Source of the DNA: Lepisosteus oculatus | Lineage: Eukaryota; Chordata; Actinopteri; Semionotiformes; Lepisosteidae | Assembly (NCBI RefSeq): GCF_040954835.1 | Contig: NC_090711.1 | Location: forward strand, 441,501 to 505,500 | Length of the DNA: 64,000 bases | Direction: 5' to 3' | Part shown: positions 51,401-63,390 of the stretch, piece by piece | Layout of the letters: each line of letters opens with the position of its first letter | How positions within the stretch are numbered: position 1 is the first letter of the stretch | Made by a program: the position numbers and the translations under genes | The notes under the pieces: generated by a model | The model's database searches: none | The model's input: only the letters and a program-made list of their open reading frames with translations | What the model was told of the DNA's origin: nothing

Positions 51401-52200
51401 ATATTAAAAAACAGGCCATACAAAAAGCTTTGGATTAAATACTCTTTTGATTTCATAGCATTCACTGCAACAAGTAGCTGTTATATAATGTGTATTAAGA
51501 ACAGTGTGTGTACGAAATGAGCTCTTTCCACATCGGGAGATAAAGAGGCACGGAGAAGCAAGACTGGAGAAAACACAGACGTGATTCCTTCTTTGAAAAG
51601 CCTAAACCTCTGTATACAGCAGTGTCTGTATTTATAATTGCTCCTTGATCTGCAGCAGCGTGGCCACACACCGGGTTCAGGCGATTCCTGGGGTTTAGTA
51701 ACTGCAACAGGGTTAAAAACAAGGTTTTGTTTGATGCAATTAAATTGATTTGCACCAGAATTTTTTCACAACCTTTACACTATTCAGGAACTGTGTTCTT
51801 CAATGATAAAGGCAAAAAATAATTACAATCTTATTATGCAAATATGAATTCTCTGCAGAGCAAAAAAATGCTGTATAAAAAGAAAGCTGGTGAGAAATGC
51901 AGAACTTGCAAGATTTTGCAGACCCTATCACGCGGAAAACATGGCTATAAAAAGATCCTCAACATTTCTCTCAGCTGCAAATGCCAAAATGTGCAGAATG
52001 TGACTTCCAGTCAGCCTTTCCAGGCGGAGCTCAACAGGAAGCGTTCACAGCGAAATGATTGCAGTGCTGCGTAAATGCAAGACAAAGAGCCCTTGTCAGT
52101 CCGAGCAGCAGTAAGAGCTCACCTGCTCCCGATCTGCACACAGCAGACTGACCGCGGTCTTACGAGAGGGTCTCTGAGTGAGCCAGACCTTCCACTGCCC
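45435..52200. other. intergenic, no gene seen
   Basis: About 6.8 kb, AT-rich in places. No recognisable exon or RNA gene. A poorly ordered GTGTAGGGACC/GCAGGGACA-like local repetition occurs at about 48760-48900. Confidence 0.4.
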
Positions 52201-52210
52201 TCATCCACTG

Positions 52211-52310
52211 TGTAGAGCAGACTGCCCACTGTCCTGTGGGACGGTCCCTGTGTAGAGCAGACTGACCACTGTCCTGTGGGACGGTCCCTGTGTAGAGCAG
52301 ACTGACCATT
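52211..52310. repeat. 40-bp tandem repeat, about 2.5 units
   Basis: TGTAGAGCAGACTG starts at 52211, 52251 and 52291, exactly 40 bases apart, with GTCCTGTGGGACGGTCCCTG between. Confidence 0.9.
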
Positions 52311-52314
52311 ATTA

Positions 52315-54850
52315 TTGGAGAGAGACTCTGGTTCCTTTAGCTCACACTGACAGAAGTAATCAAGCCAGAGCTCAGCCTCCAACGTTAACTTTCCTGAAGT
52401 CATTACTTCTGCATTTCTGTAAATTTGCTTTGATGAATGTGTCACAGGGTTTCTATACCTCCACCATGTTTTTGTTGAAGTCTGGATCAACACATCTGGC
52501 TAAACAATGTTGCCTGGCAGTGTTGTTGAAGCAGATCCATTCAAGAATTGACTGGTTAAGGCCATTGCATCAATCATGTATTTGCAAACAAACGAGCAAA
52601 ATAGGCTAAAAGGCTTCCTCCCTTTTGTAACCTTTTGTGTGTCCTTAGTGTACTTCCTGCTGTGGTTTCCTAAGGATTACTGCGATCTCACTGTATTTTA
52701 CAGTGCTGGCGGACAGAATCTTATTACCCATGGACCAGAGTAATAAGATCAGACAAAGTTGTGTTTAGACCATAGAAAATTAAAAGCTCTAAAATAAAGT
52801 ACCACCACTGGAAAAGGGGCTGACAAAAATAATCTGACACACTCACCATGGAAAACAATCACCGGCAGCTTTCAGAGTGTGGAGTGATGTGGGAATTCTT
52901 GCCTAGTAATCAGCTGGTCAGCAGGTAGGTGGAGAGGTTAAAGGTTAAAGGTCAGATGCTGCTGTGATCTGCACTGCAACGTCTCCATCTGAGGGACACT
53001 GTGAGTGTCACAACCCTCCACCATGGAGGAAGAGCAAATTCCCACAGCAGGTAGAGTCACTCCGGCTCTCACATGACAAAACACTTTTATATTACCATGT
53101 TCATGGCTGGTGACGCACTGTATGTTCATGGAGCTGTATTTTCTTTGAAGGAGGTACAGTATCTCACTGTCTGCCATCTTAAAGGTCTGTGTGTGGGGGT
53201 GGAAGAGGTGACCAGCTTCCTTTATAAGAGCACTGCAGCCAGGTGTAATATCCTGTTTAAACGCTAATAAAGGGTGAGGACACTAGTGACAGGATTATCT
53301 GATGTATCTGGCTCTTCCTTCATAACCCAGTAAATCCTGGCTGCAGGTCAGCTGCACTAAAGCTCAGAGCTGGAGTGGAGGAGCAGGTGGGGAATTTTTG
53401 GAGGAGTCGGAGATGCCGAGCAAGACTGACGACCTACTTTTTGTTCACATTTCTCCTGCTATCTTATATATCCAGCAGTGAAAAATAAGTTGTTGATTTT
53501 TTAAATCCTTTGATAGGTTTGTGTGCTGACAGGAAGCTCTGTCTGCTTTGTTGATAATAAACCTCAATGCATGTCCATATCTGTATTGTTCTAAAATGCT
53601 GTAAAGCAGATTGACCTTGGAATCCTTTAAGTGGATTTTACATTGTTACTATCAGCCTGGGCCTGTTACACGCTCTTGCTCCAGAGAGCTGCCTGGATAG
53701 GAATCGGATGATGTTCAGAGCTGGTCCATTAAATCAGAGCCATTCTGGGAGAGTCGCATTCACAAGATGAAATTTCACAGAATAAAAGACTTTAGATGCA
53801 GAGATATGTCGATCAGCTTAGTCAAAGAATTGACACAATATAATCTCTCCAGCCTTCCAAAAGATTATGATAGAGCAAAGTGCCACAATTATTTAATTTC
53901 CAAACAATTTGAAAGCTTGAATAGTATTTTCTATAGCATTATTTTTGTTCTTTTTCCATCACTGTAAATAAGACTTTCGTCACGAGTTCCATTAGTGCAG
54001 AGCGATCTGCAAACACTGCCCACAGAGCCTGGCACTGGCACTGCCTTCTTCAAAGTCATTCAGACCCCATTCTGGCTGAGGCCTCAGCCTGTTGCCTTCT
54101 GTGTGGGGATGAGTCCGCTGGCCCTGTGCTTCCCTGTTGAGAGAGAGGCCTGTTATATCACCACCAACCCAGGGGCACCACGAAGCCATGCTGACATCAC
54201 AAAGTGAAGTGAACAGACACAGACACATGACACACCCCCAGAAGGGAACACAGAGTGCCAAAGACCACTAATGGCACTAAAGTTGCTGCATCATTAGTGA
54301 ATATCTGCATGTGCTATTACATAAAGGAACAGTAGAAAAGAAGTGAGAGTTACAACATAACTTTACAAACCTGAAAAGGTTTCAAGTACTGATAGACAGT
54401 CTAGGGAAAAGAAAAATGCATTAGTTTACAGTAAGGTTCAAATTTAATAATGACAGTGATTAAAAATACACTTTTGTGATTGTTTTTTAAAACCTCATAG
54501 TAAGCATTAACAGAGAAACAAAGAAAAGATGCACACATTGACCCAATAAATATCTTTTGAGAGAGCGCAGCATTTTTAAAGTGCGTGTAAATTGAAATAT
54601 GTTGATTTGTAAATTCAGCATTACATCATTGCCAAGATTAAAACTGGTGCTTAATGCCTGTGCACTGTAAATGTGAAATTCTGATAATCTGTTCATTGTA
54701 AAAACTAACCCAAAAGGATGCAGCTGAATAAATCAGTAACATTGTTTAGCAGTCCACATGGTCTGAATGCTTTCCGTCTTGGTGAAGACAGAATGTTGAA
54801 TTCACAATGTCTTTCAGTTTAAGGGCAGTTTTAAAATGTCTCAAAGCATT
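52315..54850. other. intergenic, no gene seen
   Basis: No recognisable coding exon, RNA or repeat family. Confidence 0.4.
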
Positions 54851-54857
54851 CTGGTGA

Positions 54858-55111
54858 AGTTACAGTCTCCCTGGATTTGATCCAGTACCAGAGATGCCAA
54901 AAAAACCTTCTAACCCATTAAGCAGAATTTCATGATTTACAGTATCTAATACTGCTGCGCTGAGATCTGAGAGAATCAAGATACATAGCACACCTGAATC
55001 AGCAGCTGTCCTAAGCTCATTAGATGCTATAAAAAGAGCACTCTCAGTGCTATGGAATTGTCTATGCATACTGTCTAATCGTCTGGAATGATTTAGAACG
55101 TTTATTTGCAC
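54858..55111 (-). mobile_element. second L2-like LINE reverse transcriptase fragment
   Basis: The minus-strand translation contains FHSTESALFIASNELRTAAD, then SGVLCILILSDLSAAVLDTV and NHEILLNGLEGFFGISGTG. This is the HSTETAL...AADSG...LLDLSAAFDTVDH...ILLNRLE segment typical of L2-type reverse transcriptases. One extra residue breaks the AFDTVDH motif. Only this short part of the domain remains. Confidence 0.8.
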
Positions 55112-55114
55112 TGA

Positions 55115-58100
55115 GGTGACTTTTCTTCTGTTGAACTAAGTCAATGTGCAAGAATATGTAGTGAATATCAGCCACCCTTCCTATATTAAACTTATTGAAT
55201 GATGTGGTTTTTAGAAGCCTGAACTTTCCTCAGTTCCCAATTCAATCGTGCATGGAATTGCTCAGAAGACTGAAGCTGTTTCACATTGCTCTGAATTAGA
55301 AATTGTTTGAAAATTATTCACATTGACAGTAATTATGCAATAGAATGTTAGGTTCTGAGTTCAACTGCAGTGGACTGTTAGAATACACTCATTAATGCAA
55401 TCTACTGCTGTTATATATGTTTACAGTGTAAAGCACTGTCTAGTTCTGGTTGTGTCTTTTTCAAGCAGGGTTTGTTGCTGTGAAGTTGCAAAGCTGGGAA
55501 GTTCAAAAGCTGCCTGTTTCTGCATGCTTTCCTCCTGACTCTTCCTCTTCTGAAACTCTTTCTACTGTTCCATTTGTAGAGGAGATACAGGGTTTATCCA
55601 TACAATGTTTTGTAAAGCATGAATAATTGATGCACATGACAAGAATTAACAGATTTATCTGTAAAAAACAACAATATATCAAAAGCATACTTCATACTGT
55701 GCAGAACCTTTGAAACCTAATTGTGAATTGTTACTGCTTATAACAGATTATTTTCTTCCTGAAAAAAATCACATTGCTTTTTTAATTTTAACTCTTGTTA
55801 GAATTGAGTATGAAACATTTCCCCTTGGAGTTTCTCAGTAATAATAGCCAAGAAATAGTGGTCAGCTGTCAGAGTCTTATTGCCAGTCTGCTGTGCTGGT
55901 TGAGAAGTGGAAAGAGGAGAAAGAGAAACACAGCAGGCTTATACTGTATGTCTGTAGTGGTCGCAGATGAGACACTCATCTCTTCTCTGAAGGATATGAT
56001 CGCAGATGAGATCTACATCGTCACAATCCAGCTCTTCTGTCCAACAGCACTTTCAATCTTCACCACTCGTATACCTTATACCACCTATACCAGGTATATC
56101 ATCAGCAGTTATGACACAGAGAGAAGACACGTTGTCTTCCTGTTGAGAAAAGATCGCTGTTCCTTTTTTTGCCTGAAGAACTTTCTTATTGGAGAAACGA
56201 TGTGGCAGCAGCTCCTAAGCAGGCTGTATTGCCGTTGCACTCTGTGCCAGGGAGGTATAAATAGCAGTGCTTGTGTCCTTGGTCCTTGTGATTTACAGAA
56301 AGCCAAGCCAGCCTGTTCCACACCAGGCCTCTCTCATAAGACTGTTTGCAATGAGGAGTGAGTATTGAGCTGCCCAAAGTAAATCAAAGCAAATACATCA
56401 TCTGAATAGCGTTGGGATACCAGGCTATGAGGACCCCTGATCACCTTGCATGTCTACAGATCACCTGGCCTCAGAGTCTTAATCAACCACCAGGAAAGAG
56501 TTAAGCCACCTCTCTGTTCATTATTTCCAAGGTCTGGGATTTGCAGTAACTGTAAAAAGAAGGCATCATATTTGTTTTCTAATTGTTCCCTTGCTGTGTT
56601 AATAAAATGACAAAACCTGGGACCTGGGAGGTCCTGTTTTTTTTCTTCTGTGGTTAGCTGACATATTCAAAGACAATTCTCTTCTATTCTCAATAAGGGA
56701 GAAACCCACCAACATTTCATGCCTGAAATGTTAGTTCTTTTCGTGCACCCCAGTCATTGTAATGGTACTGTCAGTTCTTGGAAATATATATATAAAAGAA
56801 GCAAAGCCTGGGCTGGATTGCAATTTCCTCTCTCCATTAATCCTACAGACCAGTAAGTGCCTGGTAGTTTGTATTGTGGCACAAGGATGTCAGTGCAAAA
56901 AACAGCACTTTGTGCTTCAGCATATGTTCTCTTTGTGTGCTTGGGAATGGCCTTTTAGAGGAACTGATGGTGGTCACAGATGTTTGCAAATTGCATTCTT
57001 CTCCCCATGATGCTCTTGCCGGAGACCCTGCTGTGTGTGGAGTGCAGGCTGTGGGACAGGGCGCAGTGCTGTTCTCAGGGATGACCACGAGCCACTCTCC
57101 TGGCTGCTCTTCTGTGGTTCCAGCATGTCTTTCCAGGAATGTTTCATGGTGTGCATCGTGCCTCATGCAGCTCTGTATGCTTGCCCTTGCTGGCTCACCA
57201 CCGTACACTTGTACCCAACCAAACTCGATTGCAGTTTACGGAATTCAGAATATTTGTTTGGTAGTTTGTTAATTCCCTAGCAATTTCATGGCTGGCAGGA
57301 TGAATGGGATTTAACTGACATCACCATTTTGTAGATCTGACTGAGCCCGCCTGAAACCGAGCCTTCAGTGTTTCAAATTGCTCTCCTGTTTCTTTTAGTT
57401 CAGTGCCACGTGAGACAAATTACTTTTCTGCATCGAACCAGCTCGGCAGATCCGAGAGACAGACAGCTTCTCTGCCTCTCTGCTTTGTTCTCTGGTGTTT
57501 CCAGTTCTGCTCTGCGTTTGATGTGATTTCATTTATTCCTGTTCTTATGACTTTGTCTTTCCTCCCCCCCGATGTCCTCGCTCTACAGCTGCACACACCA
57601 GCAGTGCACATGTCCCAGCCATCCAGGAGAGAATCAAAATGAAAACAATTTCTTTAATTTAATTTTCGTCTTGATGGAAACAGCTGATATACAGTTGTTT
57701 TCCTTGATTTTTCCTGCTTGCTCTTCACAAGAGAAGAGATCTCATGCTTTTACTGTTATACTGTTTTCTGCACAGTGCAACATCACCCATGTATTGATTG
57801 ATACATTTAATATTCAGTCCTATACAGTTTGATTGGCCATTTCCATCCTCTTCATTAAAAACTGACTGGCTTCATAATCTGTTATGAAGTGATGTCTGGC
57901 CAAAAATACTGCATTTTCAGTTTCCACAGATAATCCAAAACTCTCAGAAAAGCCTCTCATGGCTGTGGAATGACGAGAGGAAATACTGGTGTCTGATCGG
58001 GATCAGATCCTTGAGGCTTTCCTGCCTTTCTGATCCCAGCAGCCTCTGAGTCTATGATGTCATCACCTCCACCTTCATTGGCGGGGTCAGTGGCAGGAGT

Positions 58101-61100
58101 TATTTTTAAAGAACGGATATTTTCTTCATTTTAAAAATACAACAATACGATTGTTTCTTTCTCCACAGCATACTGTTCTGTGCTTTGCTGGCCTGCAGCC
58201 ACATTCCCAACCACTCCAGACAACACCTGGCCCAGGAAGAGCATGAACCCCACTGAGCACTCCCCCTTTCTCAAAAGCTCACAAGCCTTTTCTACTTTTT
58301 TTTCCCCCAAAAAAGATTAAAGATGTGATACAGGTTCTCACAGTAACTTAAACACTGCTGTAGTCTGTGGTCTAACAGGCAGTAGGCAATAGGGATCTGA
58401 CACACAGCACTATAGAGTATGTTGAAGGTGTGTGATGGGATATACACTTCACCCTGAAATGATGACCAAACCCACACATGATCACTGAACTGCAGTAACT
58501 GCAGCTGCTGTCTCTTTCAGCTGCCTGTAACTGACCTTGCTTAGTATCAGAGCAGCACAGCAAGCTGCCACCAGCCCAGTAATTAAGGCACATTCAGACG
58601 GCCGCGTGTCTCCTCTGGTCTAGACTGCTGTGACCGGCACCGAGTCTGTCAGCGGAAGGGCAGCACCTGTTTGACTGTGCCCTCTGTCAGAGCAGTAGGA
58701 AGTGCTACCATTGGCAAAAGACATTCTGCCTTTCCGCTTGGTTTTCTACCACTGGGAATTTGATTAGCTTTTTTATGAAAAATAAGAATAACCTGTGTAT
58801 TAACCAGAAATAATTTGTACTGATGGCAGCCTGACTAGCTCAGCTCCTCAGTTGAGAAAACCACTACTAATGCAAATATATAAAAAAAAACATTTAGGCT
58901 TTGCAAGTAGTGTGTATTAAATTGTATTTGTATGCAGTATTGGAAACTATCAGCCATTAAACCAGAGTATAACAGGCCACAAACTAAATATTGTGACTCA
59001 CAAGCAGTAACACAGCCATTTCTTCATTACAAAAAAAAAAATGTTCTCAAGCCACACAAAGACTTGTGCAGCTCTTTATATCTCAAAAGACTTAATTATC
59101 AACATGTGCAACGTGCAATTCTTAACCTTAACTAATTATTACTTAATTCAGCTCTAGTGAGTCAGTTTACACTCATCTGGCCCCTCGTTACAGGGAATCT
59201 GAAGAACAGCAGCAGCTTGCTGTCTTGTCTTTTCATGAATGTGTGAAGAAGGTTTACATGTCTGATTCTTCCATCTTTATTCAGATAATTTGGAAGGTTT
59301 TTCACAACCCTATACGACACGACTGATTGGCTGTCAGTGCAGAGCTCCACATGCTGAAAGAAAAAGACTGTGGGGTGTGAAGCCAACGGGGAGGTGTACT
59401 TGGTTAAAACAGTACAATCTTTTGGGGCTGCAGACTCAGAACAGTGTGAGAGATTTGTCATGCATTCAAAAGGAAAAAAATGTGGGCATGCAACAGTAAT
59501 AAACATTCAATTATTGTAATAAATAAACAGTAATTAAACATAATTGCACATATTTATCAGCTTTTGTGACAAAAACAATGTTTTTGTTTTGCTATGGTAT
59601 TTAGCATTAGTGATATGGCCTACAAGTATATAGTTAATCCGAGGTCCTGGTTATATTCATGAAGTCTGCATGTTCGTGTGAATCTCTGCGGGGTGATCCA
59701 GGTCCTCCCAGTTCCCAGAGAAAGGATGGGTAGGATGCTTGGCTGCTATACCCTGGTGCATCAGGGCTGCTGTCCCCCGACGGCCTGACCCTGTGCACAG
59801 AGGCTCTGGTGCCGACACAGCACTCTGCCAGGCCTGGGCCTCTACACTCTGAGAGATCTCCTTCAATGTGCTTCCATTCTCTCCATTCAGACATCAGAGT
59901 GCATGAGAATACAGAAATTCTCCTGAGGCTAATTTTACAATCATCGTCTCTCTGTGGGGAGAAAGCTGTGGGAGTTTGTTTTTAAAGTTTGTTTCCTTCT
60001 GTTCTTTACAGAGAATTATCACACTAAAGCACTCCGTGACGTCTTCAGAGCCTGGTGTAGCTACACGGTGTAACCATGACAACTGGCACAGAGCTATTCA
60101 AGTTATTTTTATTCTTGTGCCGATTTTTTTTTTATACTAACACAGTCACAAACAACCCTAGTTTTAAAAAAAGCGGTGATAGATCGATTTCGTTTTGTTT
60201 TGCAATGTGTTTGCTACCGAGAAACGGAGAATGTTTGTCCAAATGAGTTCAAGCTCCACAATCAGCCATTCTGACCTTGTACTGCGTCTGTCTTCTCAAG
60301 GACACTGGAAACACTGCCTCGTCACGCTGTTTCACTCCCGATCTTCACGCCTCTGTGTGCCCCTGCTTCAGAGTATGATCCAAAAGTCACAGTGAAGATG
60401 TTCTGTTCCAACACAGTTCAATTGCAGAATATTAAAAACAAAGAAAAGCTTGAGCTTCCGAAAATGTACTCTTGTTTTTCACAGTTTATGGTGTGATTAC
60501 ACAGAAAGCTGGGGAGGAGATCAAATGGTAATCTTAGACTTCTGCTCTCTTTCATATCAATACTACCCACAGTTCTGTGCACATCTCTCTCACCCCCACG
60601 CCCTCCACCCCAGTTGCACCCTGCAGCAGCTCCCTGGCTCATTCCTGTGCTGACCTTCGGACAGAGCTGTCTTTTCCTCTGCTGAGCTAGTTAAAGCCGA
60701 AGTATCCCTCAAAAGTATTCCTTTATATTCCTCAGCGGGTTTCATCGAAAGTAGAATTTGACTGAAAAGCTGAACTGATATACTGTAGGCGTTCTACCCA
60801 AACCCAATCAGCCCAGCAAAATTTAGACTTTGGACACCCAAAAACTAAATCATTGTCAATTGACAGAACATTGCTCTGTGCTTCATGTGATAACTTCCAA
60901 ACAACTTCATGCATATCATATTTAGTATCCCAGAGCCTCAGATTAAAAATTATTTGTCTGAATTTTTAATCTCATGGCATATTTTTGATCTGGTACTGTT
61001 GCTTGCAGGTGTTGTTCTGCTCACTCAAGGTTGGCTCTGGAGTATCAGGGCCAAGAGCAACAGCAGCTTGTCAGTGGATGGAGCTCAGGAAATGCCAGCT

Positions 61101-61610
61101 GCTGGGGCCTAACCTCAGTCTGGAGAGACTGTGTCACCTGCAGCTGCATGTGGTCAGAACACAAACCGAACTAAGCTCTCGGGTGCATTTCTGATCCACT
61201 GTGAGGCTGGTTTTAGTGAGGTTTGGGGTATTTTAGAACAGTCTGATTTAAAAGAAGTGGTGCGGAGAGGGACCAAACAAGCCAAAATACATTATCACCT
61301 TTGCTTTGTCAGTTTTCAGTTAATCTTCATACAGATGCAATCTTTTTTTTGCATCATTAAATAGTAATAAGTAACTAGGAGTGTAGTGTTCCCAGGCATG
61401 CCTCCAGTGTCAGTGCTAAGTGATATGCCTTTTCATGCTTTCCCTGTGTCTTCTACATCACCCACAGCCTCCATGTTTGTGCTTCCTTTCTGAATAAATC
61501 ACATTAATTAATAAATCACATTCACGTATTATGAATACAATGCAATATTTTCTGCAGTTAATTAATGCCTACTGTTTAATTTCGAGATCCTTATCAAGTA
61601 TAAAAATAAA
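55115..61610. other. intergenic, no gene seen
   Basis: About 6.5 kb. The longest ORF is plus 55795-56361 (about 188 codons), without recognisable motifs and explicable by chance. No RNA gene seen. Confidence 0.4.
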
Positions 61611-61614
61611 ATTT

Positions 61615-61910
61615 CCATCCATTATCAGAAAGCTATGGCTGGAGAGCATGTCTCTGCATGGAGAGCAGTGAGCACATGTGGGAACTATGTGCAAGTCCCT
61701 TCAAAAGCAAAAACAGGAGGCTAGTCTGTACCCAAAGGATGGTGGGGGTATGGAGCAGGCTGCCAGCCATGTTGTTGAAGCTGACACCCTGGCTGCTTTC
61801 AAGAAATGCCTGAATGAGTTCTTGAGAACAACTCCTAACTACCGCTCAGGTACAGTACCAATCAGGGCTGAATGGCTCCTGCTGGAAACTGTCCTTGTGT
61901 TCTAGGTGTT
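61615..61910 (+). repeat. dispersed retroelement-like repeat, copy C
   Basis: It has CATGTCTCTGCATGGAG, GGGAACTATGTGCAAGTCCC, GGAGCAGGCTGCCAGCCATG and a peptide-level match (EADTLAAFKKCLNEFL) to copy A. The 3' end has GGCTGAATGGCTCCTGCTGG. It is the most readable of the three copies: about 75 codons remain open. I infer the C-terminal end of a non-LTR retroelement ORF. Confidence 0.55.
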
Positions 61911-61914
61911 TGGG

Positions 61915-63190
61915 AGGTGAGAGGACACAGGCACACAGGCTCACAGGGGGACAACTCCCACAGGCACGAGGAGAACAGGCTGGAGGCAGGCTCAGAGCCT
62001 AGGTGCTGTGAGGTGGCAGAGTTAACTGCTTTGGGCCTGTGCCACCCTCACAAAAAAACATTTGTAAAGCACGAACACAAACCAAATGTTCCTTTTGTAT
62101 TCTTCATCTGCCTGATCAAATTTTCAGCTGCCAACAAGAAAGAAAAGCAAAAATTTGGAATCACATTCTAACAGGGTAGAACCACAGCAAACTGTAATAA
62201 AGAATATTTAGAGATTGTTAGCTTTTAACATAAAACCTGTGACAGAGCCACAGATGGATGATCTCTTTTCAACTGCACGGCTGGAGGGTGTGAGATATAT
62301 TTCCTACTTTTCAAACTAGAATTAAAAAATGCTTATTGTCCAGCAAAAGAGATGAGTGTGGCATACTTCTCGAGATGGTAGAGAATTAAGAAAAAATGCA
62401 GAGTGCCCAGCTCCCTGGATACAGTAGATCACAAAAACACCCCTCTCTCTCCATGACCTGTTTTGCCTTTTGGATGAACCAGTGCCCCTCTCCCATCACA
62501 GCGATGAAGACCCCTGCTTGCCCCTGTGTGCACTGCGAAGGCAGGAGGGCAGGTCCGCGAGAGAAGAGGAGAGGAGGAGAGGAGGGGAGGCTGGAAGGGG
62601 CTGGCCATGATGCTGAGTCCATTGTGCTGGATGCTCCTGTCAGCTCTGAGCCGGCCCCCTCCTCCAGCCCTGCTCTGCTATTGGTAAGTGAAAAATCCCA
62701 GCAATGCTTCATCTCAGCCTCCTCCCCTCTGTGTCTCCACCAGGGTCTCATCAGTGAATGAACTGAATCAAGCACAAGCCACACAGATAGTAAGAGCCTC
62801 TTTCTGCTGTGCAGGATCGCCAGACGAACAGACACCTTTACTTTGCATCGCAAGCGAAGGAACTGGAGCTCTCTCTCTGCTTCATGGTGTTTGCAAAGCA
62901 AGCTGTCATCTCTCTCTGGATCAAACAAAACAAAGAAAAAAGACCAACGACCATTTAATTTTCTCTGTTGTGTCTCATTTCATTCTGCATTTAAAGTCTG
63001 TTGCCAGCTGTTGTGGCATCCAGCTTGGGAATAAACAATTACAACACGTCAAACAGAACAAACCTCAGCTGTTCCTAAAGAAGTGGATTTCTTGTAACTT
63101 TTTTGTGTGTGTCTAAGAAGGGTACACCTTACACACCACGGAGGGCAAAGGTCACTCAGCCGGCAAGGAGCTTCTCTTCACGCCTGGGCC
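61915..63190. other. upstream flank of RIMS4
   Basis: No exon is proven. It holds a polypurine stretch (about 62560-62600). It may contain distal RIMS4 promoter sequence or an upstream noncoding exon, which cannot be decided from sequence. Confidence 0.35.
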
Positions 63191-63234
63191 TTAAGAATCA
63201 GCCAAGACGCCGCGTGCCGTGCTCCGCGTGAAAA

Positions 63235-63366
63235 ATGCTCAGGCGCGGTTGGCGAAGCCGTCGCCCGAGCCGGCCCCTGCCCCGGGGCTGTACATGGAGC
63301 GCTCTCAGAGCCGCATCAGCCTCTCCGCCTCGTTCGAAGCCCTGGCCATCTACTTCCCCTGCATGA
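63235..63366 (+). other. upstream ORF overlapping the RIMS4 start
   Basis: An ATG at 63235 with A at -3 opens 43 codons in a different frame from RIMS4. It ends at TGA 63364-63366, inside the RIMS4 coding sequence. If the mRNA starts upstream of 63235, scanning ribosomes would meet this ATG first. It could also be irrelevant if transcription starts downstream. Confidence 0.35.
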
Positions 63367-63390
63367 ACTCCTTCGACGAGGACGATGTCG
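63294..63390 (+). CDS. RIMS4: RIMS4 first coding exon (5' partial gene)
   Basis: The ATG at 63294 opens MERSQSRISLSASFEALAIY then FPCMNSFDEDDV, and the exon ends GTCG|GTAAGG in phase 1. This N-terminus is characteristic of RIMS4 (RIM gamma-4) and is shared in weaker form with the gamma forms of RIMS1/2. The full protein (about 269 residues in human) is a short RIM-family member with one C2B-type domain that acts at presynaptic and neuronal sites. The remaining exons lie beyond 64000. Synteny with YWHAB and PABPC1L in opposite orientation supports RIMS4. The start context is weak at -3 (T), with G at +4. Confidence 0.9.

Noticed and set aside
55795-56361. Plus-strand ORF of about 188 codons
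   Set aside because: No recognisable domain, AT-rich composition, no promoter or splice context. One ORF of this length is expected by chance in 64 kb over six frames.
62386-62928. Minus-strand ORF of 180 codons upstream of RIMS4
   Set aside because: It crosses a polypurine tract that suppresses stops in this frame, and shows no family resemblance.
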